Assembly: GCA_001414345.1 (NCBI GenBank)
Contig: LLCB01000264.1
Span: forward strand, 16,791-80,790
Source: Hymenoscyphus infarciens
Lineage: Eukaryota; Ascomycota; Leotiomycetes; Helotiales; Helotiaceae
Length of the DNA: 64,000 nt
Direction of reading: 5' to 3'
Shown: positions 32,530 to 45,700 of the stretch, one piece after another
Numbering within the stretch: the stretch's first letter is position 1
How the letters are laid out: each line of letters starts with the position of its first letter
Program-made: the position numbers and the translations under genes
The notes under the pieces: model-generated
What the model was told of the DNA's origin: nothing
Seen by the model: the letters and a program-made list of their open reading frames with translations, nothing else
Database searches by the model: none

Positions 32530-34443
32530 GATGAGGGAGAGGAGAAGATGATATGGAATCTGGATTGAGGAATGATCTCTGTTGATGCTAAGAATCTATA
32601 AAGAATCAAGCTTGGAAATTGGGGGGGGAATTTAACGACGGAAGGTATCATTTAGAAGAAAAAACGTGACGAAGAAGGAAGCAGATCACATGACCAGAGC
32701 TGAATCTCACATGGAAATAATCCCAAAAATAGGTGGTGTAGTAGTGCACTATAGAAGTAGAAGCCTGCTTTTGGCTGTCGATGAAGCCAATCAAGAAGGC
32801 GAGATGAATGCTTGTAAATAACCCTTCAGCCGGCTGAAGATGCCCTGTGCAAAAGGGTGCATAAAGGAGAGGCGCAGCGACTGATTGATTACATTACCCC
32901 CCGCCCCGCCTTCATGCGCTAGCAGGATCTATCTTTAAAGCATTGCTCTACTCGACTATTCAAGAAAAGCCCAGTGTTTCTTCAGATGAAAAAAAACATG
33001 GTACGGACGAAGAATTAAGTTGGTTGAAGGCAATGAAGACAAAATTGGAACAGAGGTCCTCTTCAAGTCCCGAGAGATTAAATCTCCGTCCCGGTATTGC
33101 GAGCGATAGATAAGGTCAATGGGTCAAGGGGTCAAGGGGAGAGAGGTCCACTTGCCCGGGCGTTTGAGCCATTGAGGTGGATGACTACGTATGTACGCAA
33201 AACTTGTTTTGATGGTTACTAAGTAGCTTTGAAGAGGCTGAAGCAGAAAGGTGTGGTGTGGTGTTGATGGTGGAGGCATCTCTTTTCAAAAAACAAAAAA
33301 AAAACATCCCATCTCCCCAGGAAAAAGAATCAATATTTAGAACACGAGCTCACGCCTCAATCCTCGATGCACCACTATACGATCGCCTTTCGGGCGTCTT
33401 TAGGTTACCATTTCTGGCATCTATGGGCGCCAAAATGAAAATGGCTTTGTTTGTTTAGGGAGACAGCGTGGCGAAGGGGGAACCCTCCACACCTGCGCAT
33501 CCGGTCCCTGATCGACGTCTCATTCGACGTCAAATCTTGCTTCTGCATGTACCCCTGATCTACCCCTGATCTAGACAGCCTTGGTTCTGGCCCATCCCCA
33601 CGATCTTCATAAAGCGGCATTCAATCTTTCGCACAAGAATTACCTTTTAAATGCCGCTCTTACTCTAATTTGCGCCTCTGCGAGTCTGATCCTACCCGCC
33701 AGGGCAGAGCCCCCAGTGGTGTGGATCCACCCGGCGCATTCTCCCTTGTTTCAACGATGCGGTGACTGACAGTGACACTCTCGTCAACTCCCAACCGAGT
33801 TGACTGGAAGAAAAGTTTGATGCTCCTTTGAGCCTTCAAGCCTTCAAGCCTTCAAGCGCCCACTCGAGTACAAGTACATCTGCAGATGCAGCAGACTCTA
33901 TATCGATATCCTGGGGTAAAGATAGTCGTACTCGAGTCACCTCGGCAGCCAGACTTCAACTCACCTTCAACTGGCATTTACCCCAATCTGATATGACTTG
34001 TTAAAAAGATGTGAGGGTGCCTGCCTTGGCATGGACCCCCTTTAGTGGGTCGGAGTGGGCTTTCACACACACATCAACCTCCTTGCATCCCTTAGGTTGA
34101 AGCCCCGCCCCACTATCAACATCAACAGGCGTGCGCTGCGCTTTGCTGTCATGGCCCTTCTGCTCCACTCCTGATCCTCCACCTATTCATCAAGTCCCTC
34201 CCTCTCCCTCTCCCTCTCCCCCAGCCAACCTGCCCTATCAAAAATCAAGTTTGGACTGGCTCCGCTCTTTCGTTTACACCCCAATTTGGGCACCACCAAT
34301 CTGATAATACCCAACCACCGCCCGCCAGTTCTCACCTTCAATCCTTAGGTTCCTCTCTCTCCGTACATATTACGTACTTCACATTCGTTCCGTTTTCTTG
34401 ACATCTCGAGATAATTCCTTAATCAACAACCCACACAGTCACC
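32530..34443. other. Intergenic: upstream region of the glucanase gene
   Basis: About 1.9 kb without a recognisable gene. Near 33831-33857 there are three copies of CCTTCAAG-like octamers. A pyrimidine tract of repeated CCCTCT units lies at about 34196-34223, followed by CT-rich sequence up to the glucanase start, as is common in highly expressed fungal promoters. The plus frame 33258-33458 and others look like chance frames. Confidence 0.5.
34196..34223 (+). promoter_or_regulatory. CT-rich promoter tract
   Basis: Repeated CCCTCT units lie about 220 bases upstream of the glucanase ATG. Long pyrimidine tracts on the coding strand just upstream of the transcription start are typical of strongly expressed filamentous-fungal genes. 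The function here is inference. Confidence 0.4.
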
Positions 34444-36042
34444 ATGCGCTTCAGTACCTTAATCGCTGCCTTTATGGTAGGCGCCGTCACGGCAGCACCA
34501 TCCTCTCCAGACCCATCCTCTCCAAATCTTCAATCAAGATCAAATGCTTTCAATTTTGGAAGAAATAAAGTAAGGGGACTGAATATCGGTGGCTGGCTCG
34601 TGCTAGAGCCTTGGATCAGTAAGAATTCTTCTCTCTTCCTCCTTTTGATGTCTTCACTAACCAACAAGTCAATAGCTCCCTCAATCTTCCAGAATCTTGA
34701 CCAATCCCTCGGTGTAGTCGACGAATCTACTCTGACTGGCAAATTGGGCAACGATGCAGCACTCGCCATTCTCAAGCCTCATTGGGATTCCTTCTGTACA
34801 TTCGCCGATTTCCAAAAGATCGCCGCTGCTGGTTTCAACATGGTCCGTCTACCAGTTGGTTACTGGGCCTATTCTTTGGAGGCTGGAGAGTCATACACCC
34901 AAGGTGCTGCTCCATATGTCGACGCGGCAATCGATTGGGCGAGAGCAACTGGATTGAAGGTACTGATTGATTTGCACGGTGCACCTAAATCCCAAAATGG
35001 CTTCGACAACAGTGGTCAAAGAATCGCAAAGCCTGGCTTTCAACAAGGAGATTCCGTCGCACAAACACTTGCTGTCCTCGAAACCATCACCCAGAAATAC
35101 GCGCAGACCTCGTACCAGGATGTTGTTATTGGTGTCGAGCTTCTTAACGAGCCATTGGGATCAGCTCTTGATATGGACAACCTCAGGACTTTCTTACGCA
35201 ATGGTTTCGAGCAAGTTCGCAAAGTCAGTGATACGCCTGTTGTAATCCACGACGCATTCATCTCACCAAGTAAATGGAATGGATTCCTCTCACCTTCAGA
35301 CAACAATGCTCAAAATGGTAAGTAGCTTGCCAGACGCCGGTCGTTGCTCTCGGTCACCCACCATATCAAAATTGTCCGAAATAGTCGAGGACAATTACAA
35401 CCATTGTTCGAGAAGGTTTAGAAGATTGAAATACTTGATCTCTTTATTATCCTAACCCTTCTTGGTAAATGGTTACGAGTATTCGAAAACATCTCGTACA
35501 ATCAGATACTGGGTACCGAAGAGCAATAACCAAACTTCTTACCGTTTGTTGGGAACCAATACTGATATTTTTTCATAGTTGTCGTCGATCACCATGAGTA
35601 TCAAGTCTTCACCAACGACTTCGTCGCGATGCAACCGTGGCAACACAGACAATTGGTATGCAACAACGCCGCCAGCTACGCTTCCGGAGCCGACAAATGG
35701 ACCATAGTAGGCGAGTGGACTGCAGCCATGACTGATTGCGCCCCAGCACTCAACGGATATGGGATTGGAGCACGATACGATGGCACATACCCCGATTCCA
35801 AGTTCGTGGGTACCTGCGCAGGCAAGAACAACATCCTCGAATGGGACGATACCTTCAAGAGCGACATGCGAGGATACATCGAAGCCCAACTTTCCGCATT
35901 CGAGTCCCACACCCAAGGATGGGTCTTCTGGAACTTCAAGACCGAAAGCGCTCACGAATGGGATGCTTTTGCCTTACTCGACAACGGTGTTTTCCCACAA
36001 CCATTGACCGATCGAAAATTCAGTTCTATTTGTTCTTTTTAA
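34444..36042 (+). CDS. exgA: Secreted exo-beta-1,3-glucanase (GH5)
   Basis: The enzyme releases glucose from the non-reducing end of beta-1,3-glucan in the cell wall or medium. Three exons (34444-34618, 34676-35317, 35579-36042) encode 426 residues, the usual length. Introns are 34619-34675 (GTAAGA, TAG) and 35318-35578 (GTAAGT, TAG), the second unusually long at 261 bases. A signal peptide (MRFSTLIAAFMVGAVTAAPS) is followed by [33 protein letters not shown] and VLIDLHGAPKSQNG. The catalytic glutamates are E217 in ELLNEPLG (acid/base) and E318 in IVGEWTAA (nucleophile). VVVDHHEYQVF and GWVFWNFKTE are also typical of the family. The start ATG has context CACCATGC and follows a CT-rich leader. 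All features of an active enzyme are present. Confidence 0.93.
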
Positions 36043-38392
36043 GGAAGGGGGATGATAGGGTTCGATGAGTTTTTGATGATAAATAATGATAACTTGGGAA
36101 ATGGGAAATACAAACTGGGAGGAAATTGTGCAAATTACATAACATACTGGAGGAAAGACTGGTAGACCGGGAAATGAAAGGTCATTACATATACCCAAAT
36201 AGATAGTCTTTAATTAGAGACGAAATCAAGCAATGAAATTGAAATAAGAATACAAACTCGCTGATGACAGAGTGACGATCCGCATGAACAAACGCCGAAA
36301 AGCCAAACTTGACTTGCAGCCTTATAGAAACACCTCCTCACCAAACCCCCAGAGCATAAGAAGCAAGTATGCCAACGTCAAGGCAGCCCACCAAGCAAGG
36401 GTTGTAGGAACCCGCGAATGTAGTCCCACCCTCCTACAATCATCCCAACTCCTCTGGAAACAAACAACAAAGGCTTAATTGTTCGAGCCGTGTGGGATAA
36501 ACGAATTGATTTTCCGAGTCTGGATTGAACGAGTTGAGGGAGCAGCATAGAAGTACTTACTTACTCACTCTAAGTACCTTTGACCACCAGCCTGGTGACC
36601 ATCTCCGAAAGGGACGACTTGGTTCTCACCCACGCCGTGCCGTGCCGTCTCGGAAACGGGGAGTCATAGGTACCATTCTACCCCGTCCCGTGTATATGGA
36701 TCCTTAAGATTTCATGATTTCAAGATTTCAAGATTTCAAGTCCAACGTCTAGATAACCTTATTCTCCCCTCTCTATTGTACGTAAAACCACTCCTACGCT
36801 GTGCAACCGAGCCCCAACCTAGCTGAGTGTTGGTGCAGAGTGGGTGGAGTGAGTGCCGGCTGAACATCGGGGAAATCTCGAGGCGAAGCTTGGCATTTAA
36901 AGTGAACGACGTCTCCTCACTCCACTCCACTTCATTCACTCTTGAAAGCGTCACTTACTGCAACCCTTTCTGGAAGTACTCTAAATTGGTGCTTTGGTTA
37001 TTTTCATGATGAGTGCTTTGTGGTAATTGGGTGCTGAGGTCGAGGATGCGTGGGGTTGAGGTGGGGTGTGTGCATGCAAATTTGGGTGGTGTGGAAGGGG
37101 AAGGTGGAAGGTGGAGGTGCTGAGGTTTAGAGGGAGGGAAGATAGGACTTGAGAGGTGTTCTAAAGTGGTGCTTTGATTATTTCATGATGGGTGCATTGT
37201 GGGATAATTGGGTATCAAGTTTGGAGATGCTGTGAGGGCTGGAAGAAGGGGGGTGGAAAGAGGGGATGTAAGAGGGGGGTTTTTTGGATGGGGAAAAAGA
37301 GTCAACTTACTTCCAACATATCTAGAGGGTCTTCTACATTGTGCTTTGATTCTTCATAATGGATGCATCGGGTATTTATGGGGGAGATTTTGGGGGTTGG
37401 GGTTGGATGTAAGGTGGTTGGGTGATTGGCGAAAATGTAAGTTCTGTGATGGAGGCTTTTTTTTTTTTTCTTTGTTGCTTTTAGTGCTTGTTGTAGCTGA
37501 GAAGAGCGCGCAATTGAGGATTTTCTCTCTTGTTTTGTAGGTTGTGGTTGTTTCTCTTCCTGTACTTGCATGGCTGTCTCAATGCTTTATTCTAAGCGTC
37601 AAGATGGCCTGCATCTTTACTTGAGGCAGTTGTCCAGGGAGTGTGGTGAATTATTTTATTTGCTCTTCACTACTTTGGATGCGCTTGTTTTCACTTGTCC
37701 ATGAAGTGGTCAAGCCTTTTAATTTTTACGGGGGGTTACATGGGAAGACAACAGTGTGGTGCAGTGCAAACGTGTGAAGAGAACCACCATTCAATTCACC
37801 AAGTTGGACCCAAGCAATCCCGCATCAATGTATTTTCTGCCAAAAGATGCGCCCTAAATCCTCTGAAGCATAATTTGGCTTAGTGACCAAGAATCTAGAG
37901 CTGCCAGCAGAAGCTCAGATTTCACGCGTTATATCAAATATCAATTGGGCTTGAAGACATTCAACTACTTCAAATGATTAGTGCGGGTTTCAATCTTGTC
38001 CCAGAGTAAGCTTGACAAGACTGTTCATTCAATAGACTTTACATGCACGCAACTTGAGAGATTACTGCAACACTCCTGGATTTTCCTTTTTGCGAAATTC
38101 CCCTTCTATGTTGACAGCAACAGGCACACTAGGAGCTTGAGCCACCTAGCTCACTTCTCCGTGGAGTGTTCTTTTAATTGATTGGCCAGTAGCCTGAATG
38201 ACTAGGCTGTCGTGCGCGCGCCGACTATTGTTGCCGTCGGCTGAGGCCGAACATCAAAATATATTCCGCGTCAACTTCTCCTCCTCCCAAACTCCATCCT
38301 TCCAACAACCACACCTTCTCAAAAGCCTCTTTGGCAGCCCTATATCTTGTTGGCAGAACACTTCTCCAGATCGGTCAATACCCCCTTGCACC
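36043..38392. other. Intergenic with a three-copy diverged repeat
   Basis: About 2.35 kb between two convergent-free plus-strand genes. It includes the glucanase 3' region and a diverged repeat of a 55-base core at about 36977, 37159 and 37329. Frames in it (for example 37208-37540 plus, 110 codons) are GC-skewed low-complexity sequence and not protein-like. The last few hundred bases hold the promoter of the next gene. Confidence 0.5.
36977..37380 (+). repeat. Three diverged direct repeats, about 170-180 bp apart
   Basis: A core like TGGTGCTTTGATTATTTCAT followed by GATGGGTGCATTGTGG and AATTGGGT occurs at about 36977-37031, 37159-37213 and, more diverged, 37329-37378. G-rich text between the copies is also similar. 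Confidence 0.65.
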
Positions 38393-41159
38393 ATGGCAGG
38401 ATTAGGACAGGACATGGAGGGTGCTGGTGAACCTCCATTTGAACCTCCTCCCCGACCGGCGTCAACTTCGATCTTGCCAGATGGGCGTGAGCTGGTTGTT
38501 CATCCAAGACCTACCAAGCGCAGATCCAAACCAGAGTCTCTCACCAAGGTTGCTACCATCAACAGTGCAAGAGACCGGTTGAGCCAACGTCGTGGCGCCG
38601 ACAACTTGCGCGAACTTTACGAGTCCCCACCACGACTTCTACGCAGAGAGGATGCTACTGTTGGCCAACCAGCTGTAGATTATAGAGAGCGGGTATGTAT
38701 CTCACCTTTCCTTTCCTTCTTACAATTGCTGACACTTTGAAGGCCATGTCTGTTTATGCTCAGTTTCCTGCTGCCAATGGTGAGGGCGACGAGTCTTTGA
38801 TCAGCTCTATTTGCAACTTCTTCCCTGTAAGCTTCACCTTTGCTCACAAACACACCAAAGTGGTACTGACGCGTCACAGGCCGCTCCAACTGGTGTTCCT
38901 TCTTCAACGGGATCTTCTGTCGCGTCTTCCTCGTCTTCCTCGTCCTCTTCAAGCAACAACGACTTGGTTAAACGTTCTTCTGCGGTGAGTCAGGATAGTT
39001 ATGCAGCTTATGCCTATCGCATTCTCACTCGCAGTTTAGAGGCTTGTTCAATGCATTGTTTTTGTTTTTCTTTACAAGCCAAAGCTGACTTGGACCTAGC
39101 TGCTCAACAAGGATCTTCCACCTGAGCCATTTCTTCAAGACCAAATCCCGTTCAAGGACTTGCTCCCCAAGCCACCCAAACACTCGGCCAAATCCTCGCT
39201 TGAGACCTCGACCACTGACGGCGCACTCTCGTTCGTGGCCGCATACGACGGAGCTTTCGACACACCCCCATCTCCCACAGGACAATTGGCAGATAGCAAC
39301 ATCGCATCAACCGCCTCAACCATTGGATTGACTGGCACTCAACTCAGTCCGATTTCAGACCACACCGAGCCCTCGACCGCGCGAGGTTCGCCTGCAAATT
39401 TCGAGGTCCCAAACCAACGTCGTCGTCGTATTGGAGCTACAATTGGTGGCAGTCCACGCAGTCGTCGCACTCTTCGCACCATAGGAAGCGTCATTGGTGG
39501 TCGCCCTTCTCAATACTACTTGACACCTCAACCACCTCGTCGGCATATCGCGCACGAGATGCGTCCACCGCTAGGTATGTATCTCTTCATTCAAATATTC
39601 AAAGGACCATACTGACCTATTACTAGTCAATGAGATGTACCGCCAGGCGGTCACATCTCAACCTGAGATGATCGATGGCGCCACCGACACATCTCCAATC
39701 TTGCCAACCGCCGTGAGACGTTTCACGAAGTATCAATGCGGCGCGACCTACCGGGAGGCTTCCGACGCTCACGAAGTCATCATGGGTTACCCACGGGGTG
39801 GGGCCCCACCGGATGAGATGAGGTTAGTGATTATCTCTGAATCCTCAAAGTCATTATCAATCTAACAATCTTCACAGCAATGGAGTCCAATCTTCACTTG
39901 GAAGTAAGACTATCAAGAAGGGAAGCGCCCGGGTTCGTGAACTCTAGACTCCTCAACTTCAGATATGGCATACTGACCAGATCCAGGGTTCCGCGTACAA
40001 CAAGAGTGCTTCCAACGTCGCTGCCAATACTCCTCGATCCTCGCCACTTGAAGCTGGTTCTGTTCTTGACCGCCTAACCCGACCAACCGCTACGAGTGCC
40101 CGTCGCGAGATCATTGGCAAGGACCGCCGTCGCCAATCCGGCACCTTTCCAGTTGTCGAGAAGACCCCACCTGCTGCTCAACCAAAGAAGGCCGTCAATG
40201 TCCCAAAGGTCAACCCGGTCAAGAAGGCTAGCAAGGGTTTCAAGACAAAGCTGTCATCTTTGATGGCTGGTCGTGGCAAGAGTGCTGGTCGAGTTCCAGT
40301 CGTCGCAGCCAAATATACCGCATCTGATGCAATCGAGGAAGGCGAGGAGGACAATCGACTTTCGCGCAATATGGCAACCTACCGTGGCTCTGGCATGGAT
40401 CGACGAACTTCCCAATTGCCACGTCCATATGCCACCACTCCCGACCTGACCGAGCACGCTGCCGCTGCCGAAGACGAAGATGTTTTCTCACCACGTCCAT
40501 CGACCTCTCACGATCAAGTACGATCTGATGAGCGTTACCCATCCCTTCAACCTCGCGCACCCTCTTCGGAGCACACTCTTCGAGTGGATGCTCACGCTTC
40601 TCGTGCTGAGCTTGGCGAGGCTTTCCGCGCTCGGAACGCCGGTCTCATGGATGGTCAAGGTCGCTTCTATAATCATTCCAATGCTTCCGCCGGTCCTTCT
40701 TCCGCTGCCAACGGTGGTCAAGGTCGCTTCTACAATCACTCCAATGCTTCCGCCGGTCCTTCTTCCGCTGCCAACGGTCCTGTCGCCTTCACTTCCGCTG
40801 CTGCTGTCGCAGGTCCTTCTTCAGTTCCCACACCACCAGCCACCCAGGGAGGAGGTCCCGTAATCGCCAACGATGTCTATGGAAATGTGGTCGACGAGAT
40901 GCTTCGGGCAGCCGAGCGATCCTTGCGTAGCTTGATTCAAACAGCCGGTACTATTCAAGACGAAGCCATGAAGGATGAATTGATTGACATCATCGAGGCC
41001 TTGGGTCACTCTATTGCGCACACCAGAACCGTCCGTATTGAGATTATGCGTCAGACCGAGGTGCAAATCCGCTTGTCTTCTAGACTTCAGCTCTTTGCAG
41101 CACAGGCCGTGGCCCAAGTTCAACTTGCACAGGCTGCCCCGGCATCTCGATCTGGATGA
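38393..41159 (+). CDS. Hypothetical 788-residue disordered protein with C-terminal helical region
   Basis: I do not recognise the family. Seven exons (38393-38692, 38764-38826, 38880-38984, 39100-39574, 39627-39822, 39878-39932, 39987-41159) join in frame with canonical or near-canonical introns; the sixth donor is GTTCGT. The start CACCATGG is favourable; an upstream in-frame ATG at 38198 exists. The protein is rich in Pro, Ser and Arg, with a run of ten Ser interrupted only by Ala near residue 135, basic RRRRIGATIGG and RSRRTLRTIGSVIGG motifs, and a conserved-looking RRFTKYQCGATYREASDAH. A perfect 21-residue duplication (QGRFYNHSNASAGPSSAANG) lies near residue 630. The last about 100 residues (EMLRAAERSLRSLIQTAGTI) are helical, possibly a coiled coil. 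No signal peptide or membrane segment was seen. A cytoplasmic or nuclear scaffold is a guess. Confidence 0.75.
40653..40778 (+). repeat. 63-bp in-frame tandem duplication
   Basis: Two 63-bp units (40653-40715 and 40716-40778) differ only by silent C/T changes and encode the same 21 residues twice. The silent differences mean that the duplication is not brand new. Confidence 0.92.
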
Positions 41160-42799
41160 GTTTCGACGTCATGGTTGATATGATTGCTGCTATCTTTTGC
41201 GGCTCTCATTTTCTCTCTCTTTTGTCTTTGTTTTATGGAAGAAATGGATGCGATTCAAGTGGCCGTAATTAATATGAAAAGGTCTCTACTAAGGATTACT
41301 ATGGATATGTAGCTGCTGCTGGACAAGGAAAAGTGCGATGTAAGACTAGAATTATTGTCCCAGCTGCCAGGTAGTTGAATGAAATGGAATGCGTTTTATG
41401 AAAAGTTGATGTTTTTTACCTTGTGCTTTTGATAAAGATGTGACTTGAAAATATGATGAGATTCATTGGATTTTACGAATCTCCAATGAATTTTGATGAA
41501 AATAACTTGGAGGTTTCATATTTCAGGCTATATATACGTGACTGAAAAACGAACGTAGCTATCAGCTTTTATTTTTAGCTTCTCTAAACTTCATTAACTC
41601 TTCCTAAGTATTCTAACTATCGAGTCTAATCTCAAAGCATAAAAGAAGTTACTAGAACAGCTAAATAATAAAATCTAGCTAGTTATATAGCTCTCTCTTA
41701 ACCTTATCGAACTAAATCTTCTTCTTAAGATATTTAAAAGAATAAAGCGTAAAAGAGAGAAAGTCTAGACTCAAATATAGTAAAGACTCTTTAGTTCTAG
41801 TCTTAAGTAAGTTTATCTAACTAACATAACTAATATTATTAGAAAAAGAAGGAGAAAGAAGAAGAGTTACTAGAATATTAGTTTAAAAAGACTTTTATTT
41901 ACTTTCTTTATCGTAGCTGGAGTTAGGTTTTTCTTGGTTTTTCTTATTATAGTTGGGATAGTAGAAGAGGGGAAAGTTGGTTTAGACTAGAGAGTATATG
42001 TCTTTGGTGGATATTTGTTTAGAAAGAGTTTATATTATTTTTCTTTATTTCTTTATTTCTATTTAAGAGAATACTAGAGATAAAGAGATTAAGTCTTTGA
42101 ACTAGTAGTTATAGCTATAGATAGATAAGTAATATAGAGTAAGTTAAAGAGAAATTCTATCACTTTAGCTCTCTATATACTCTACGTGTATTAGCGTATA
42201 AAAGTAAGACATATAACGAAGATTCTATCCGACGTGTTCTATTAGCACTATTCTAAGAGTACTATTCTAGTATTTGTTCTTATTAGTAAGATATACTAGT
42301 CGTAGTATTATCTTACTTAGTCTTACACCGGTGTTACTAATACGTATATACGTGAGATATATAGAGAGCTGAAGAGATACTTGAGTTATTTGAAATTTTT
42401 AAAAGAATAGAATGAGAAATATAAGTTTCAGCTAAATAACTTGAAGTATATAGTAAATATTCATCTACTTGACCTACTTAAAATTCTAAGAATACTACAA
42501 TAAAATAAAGTTCTTTAAGATAAATAACTTAAGGTATTTAGTAAATCGTTATCTAATCAAAGCTCTTACTATTCTAATCTTTTAAATCTCTAGAAGACTA
42601 GAAGTAAAGAGATAAATTATAGATAAGAAGCTAGAGATATATAAGGAATATTATTTTAATAAATAGATGCTTAAGTTCTAAGAGCTAGAGTGAAGACGCT
42701 ACCTAGAAGTAGCATTTACTCTTCGACAGACGAAGATAAAGTAGAAATTACTCGACTTTTTCTTCTTTCTCTACTCTCGCTTTTTCTATAAACTAGGTA
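41160..42799. other. 3' flank followed by a TA-rich block
   Basis: 41160-41530 is the 3' side of the hypothetical gene. From about 41.56 to 42.8 kb the sequence is TA-rich with stops in all frames, which fits a RIP-mutated repeat about 1.25 kb long. A lysine/arginine-rich plus-strand frame around 41630-41930, broken only by TAA/TAG, could be the C-terminal part of a mariner-type transposase, but that is not secure. No terminal repeats were found. Confidence 0.45.
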
Positions 42800-45700
42800 C
42801 TAATGGACTATAAAGTCGTCGAGGCTTGAAATAAGAGGAGGTGATAAGACATAATAGATTTATTGTTTGTCCTACCAAAGCCTGGACAACACCTAGGTAG
42901 AAAGGCGCACGCGCATCGTCGTCGTTTTTGTATCTCCTAGAGGTCAATGGTGGTAAGCCTATCGATGTCATAGGTGTTGAGTTCCGGCTGGCGAGTATTT
43001 TGCTGCGCTCCGATGACAGCAGATGACAGCACGTCTGGTTAACGACATCAATCTGCCATCACTCCTGTTGGCGACCTTTTGGTAATTTTGGGGTCAACCA
43101 GACACATCCACATGACATGGCTGCTCACTGTACCTCTGAAGTTTCTCTGGCTCCTTATGCTGCTTGAGCATTTATGCCTGGGGCAGAATGGTGACTTGGA
43201 AGGCTCTCTCCAACCGAAACTCCGTAATCATTCTCCATTGTTCCTATTAATCGTTAGCCAATAGAGAAGGACGAACTTTGCAAGGACCACACTTTTGCCG
43301 TTAAAATGAGGCTTGGCTTTTATGCGTGTGGGTTGCTGTTTGAGCTTTTTTTGCGGAGCGTCCTTTGTAGTTTTGTAGGGTGTTGATAAGAAGAAATGGC
43401 CCGCTCTTGAAAACTGAAGTATTATTATTTGGCAATAAGGGCATTCTTTCGAAGCGTATTTCCTCTTTGCGACTTAAAATTTGTGGCATCCACGCTGCAG
43501 CAAAAAAGATCGCTTTAATCCTTGCTATAGACCTCATTTCTCCTAACTTAGTCGCTTACGAAATGTTACTTGCGTAAAAACCTCTCCAGAGCAAGCTCAT
43601 CTAAGTCATTCCGTTCTATTTAAAGGCAGTCCAAGATGCTCCAAAAGCAGGCGCTTCCCTAAGATGTGATATTCCAAATAGATCCCTTGGACATTATGGA
43701 AGTGTTAGCCTTGCGTGGAATATCTACCACCGGGCATGCGGGCTATTACTCGTTCCTAAAGCATAGCTTCCGGTTCCTACGGGGAGAAAGTCCATTTCTG
43801 TCCAGCTTCTTTCGAGTCGGTAGGTAGTTGTGAAAAAGGAAGCTCCTTGTGCCGCATCGTTGGCCTATAGTGATAACGCTACCATAGACGACGTGGTCTC
43901 GATTTTTCGGGTGATGAGCTTGTTGATCTAACTTACCGGCGACCAATGGTGAAGACTGCAATACACTTCGCCCCTAGGCGGGGGGCTGATACCGTCCGCG
44001 CTGGGATACGGGACAGCAGTTCAGGGGTGGTTTGCGGCTCCTACAAATATTTTTACATGATTCGCTTTGATTTTTCGTAAAACTGATCTATGCTTCCTCT
44101 TTTACGTCTTCCAAACCGATGTCTGATTGCGTTACCACAGGGCTAGGGATTTAACCGAGCCACAGCCCGTGGGAGGTTTGAGTCAACTTCGTGGTGGACC
44201 TCAAAAGTGGGAGTGAATAGCGCGTTATTCTAACTTCACTTGCCAAATAAGGTGGTACCTTTGAACTTGATTCTTCCAATACACCTGGATTAATATTATA
44301 AATCGTTCTAAGCATTTAGAACAATGACTTTGCTTCTTTTCTAAAAGGCTGGAATAACGAGAGCAAGGCAGGTGTGAACTGATGTACAGATACATTTACT
44401 GCCGCTTTCATTGTCTATCGCTGGACAAACAACGTAAGTATAGGGCCCACGTACGGGCTAGGTTCAGATTGGCTAAGGGGGTGTTCTCGGATCATTGTCA
44501 TGAACTGTAGTACCATATCATCTGTGATGGCGATGATCTTGGCTCGAAAGTGCGGGATATACCGAAGCTTTCCTGTAAAGTTGGTCAGGCATTAACACCA
44601 CTGAAACTTTTATTCATCATAATCCTTAACATTTAGGTGTAGGAACTGAAACTAATTTTAACAGGGTGATCATCAAATTTGCGGAAACTGGTTTTAGCAA
44701 ACTCTTTTTAGCTTAAATAGGTAGAGTCATTACTTTCAAATCGGGGATAAAGCCGGCGAGGAAGGAGGGCCAGGGAATCGAGCTGAGAAATGTGAAGATT
44801 GTTTGCCCTCTCGCTTATTTTAACTGCCTTTCTCAAGGATTGTTTGTTATAGAGAAAACAGCGCGCTTCAGTACTACTCGTTCATGAAAGATTTGACCGA
44901 CCTGCAAAGAAACGGGCGGACAAATCAGCGACAATATAGGCGGGGTTTGAAAGCTTGGAGTGCCGCTGAAACATGTTCGAAGGACTTCTTCTCGGTGCAC
45001 TCAAGCTCATAATTTATCCTGCACGAGTAAGTTCCTTGCAAGGATCTTAGTGGTGGGGAGTGTACGAACCATGATTAATTCTATGTGACTTTGCCGATGT
45101 CGCAGTTCTGGGTTGCTCGTGAGATAATCTAGAATGATTCAGCCGGTAACGTGCAATGGGATAGGCCTCCGACTTCTTTAGATGTCGTTCAGCTTAACAC
45201 AAGAATTATCATAGTAAAATAAACCCCAAGAGATTCAATAAACCAGCTACACAAGAGAGTAAAGTAGTAGCATAAAAGCTCTAATTCACAATTTCTGTGC
45301 TAGCTCATACCGTAATAAATTCGAAATGTACGAACTGAAATACACGGTAATATCGCTAGAAGCACCCAACGCCCCCCTTTCTTCATCGCTAAACTTAAAA
45401 AGAGAGAAGTTTGACGTATATACGAATTGCAACACCATTCAGTCTTTAGTCAGCTATACTTAAAAGGGTTTGAACAATTGAATTGATTGTGTGAAGTCAG
45501 TTGTAAAAACTGGTCTGGAGAATTAATTTCGATAGATTTGGACTCCATCGCCGGATTCTGGCTGTACTTTTGCTATGACGCTGTTGTTCAAGAGCCCGTA
45601 TGTAGATACATAAACTAGTGCGGAATTATTGAATGCATAAAGTCGGACAGAGCAAATAATACTTGTAATTGATGAGGTCTTGACGTCGTCGCGCCTAGGT

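Noticed and set aside
37208..37540. A 110-codon plus-strand frame
   Set aside because: It lies in GT-rich repeated intergenic sequence; the translation is low-complexity Gly/Leu/Phe text.
40488..40739. Minus-strand frames opposite the large hypothetical gene
   Set aside because: They are shadows of the plus-strand coding exon, which has consistent splice phases.
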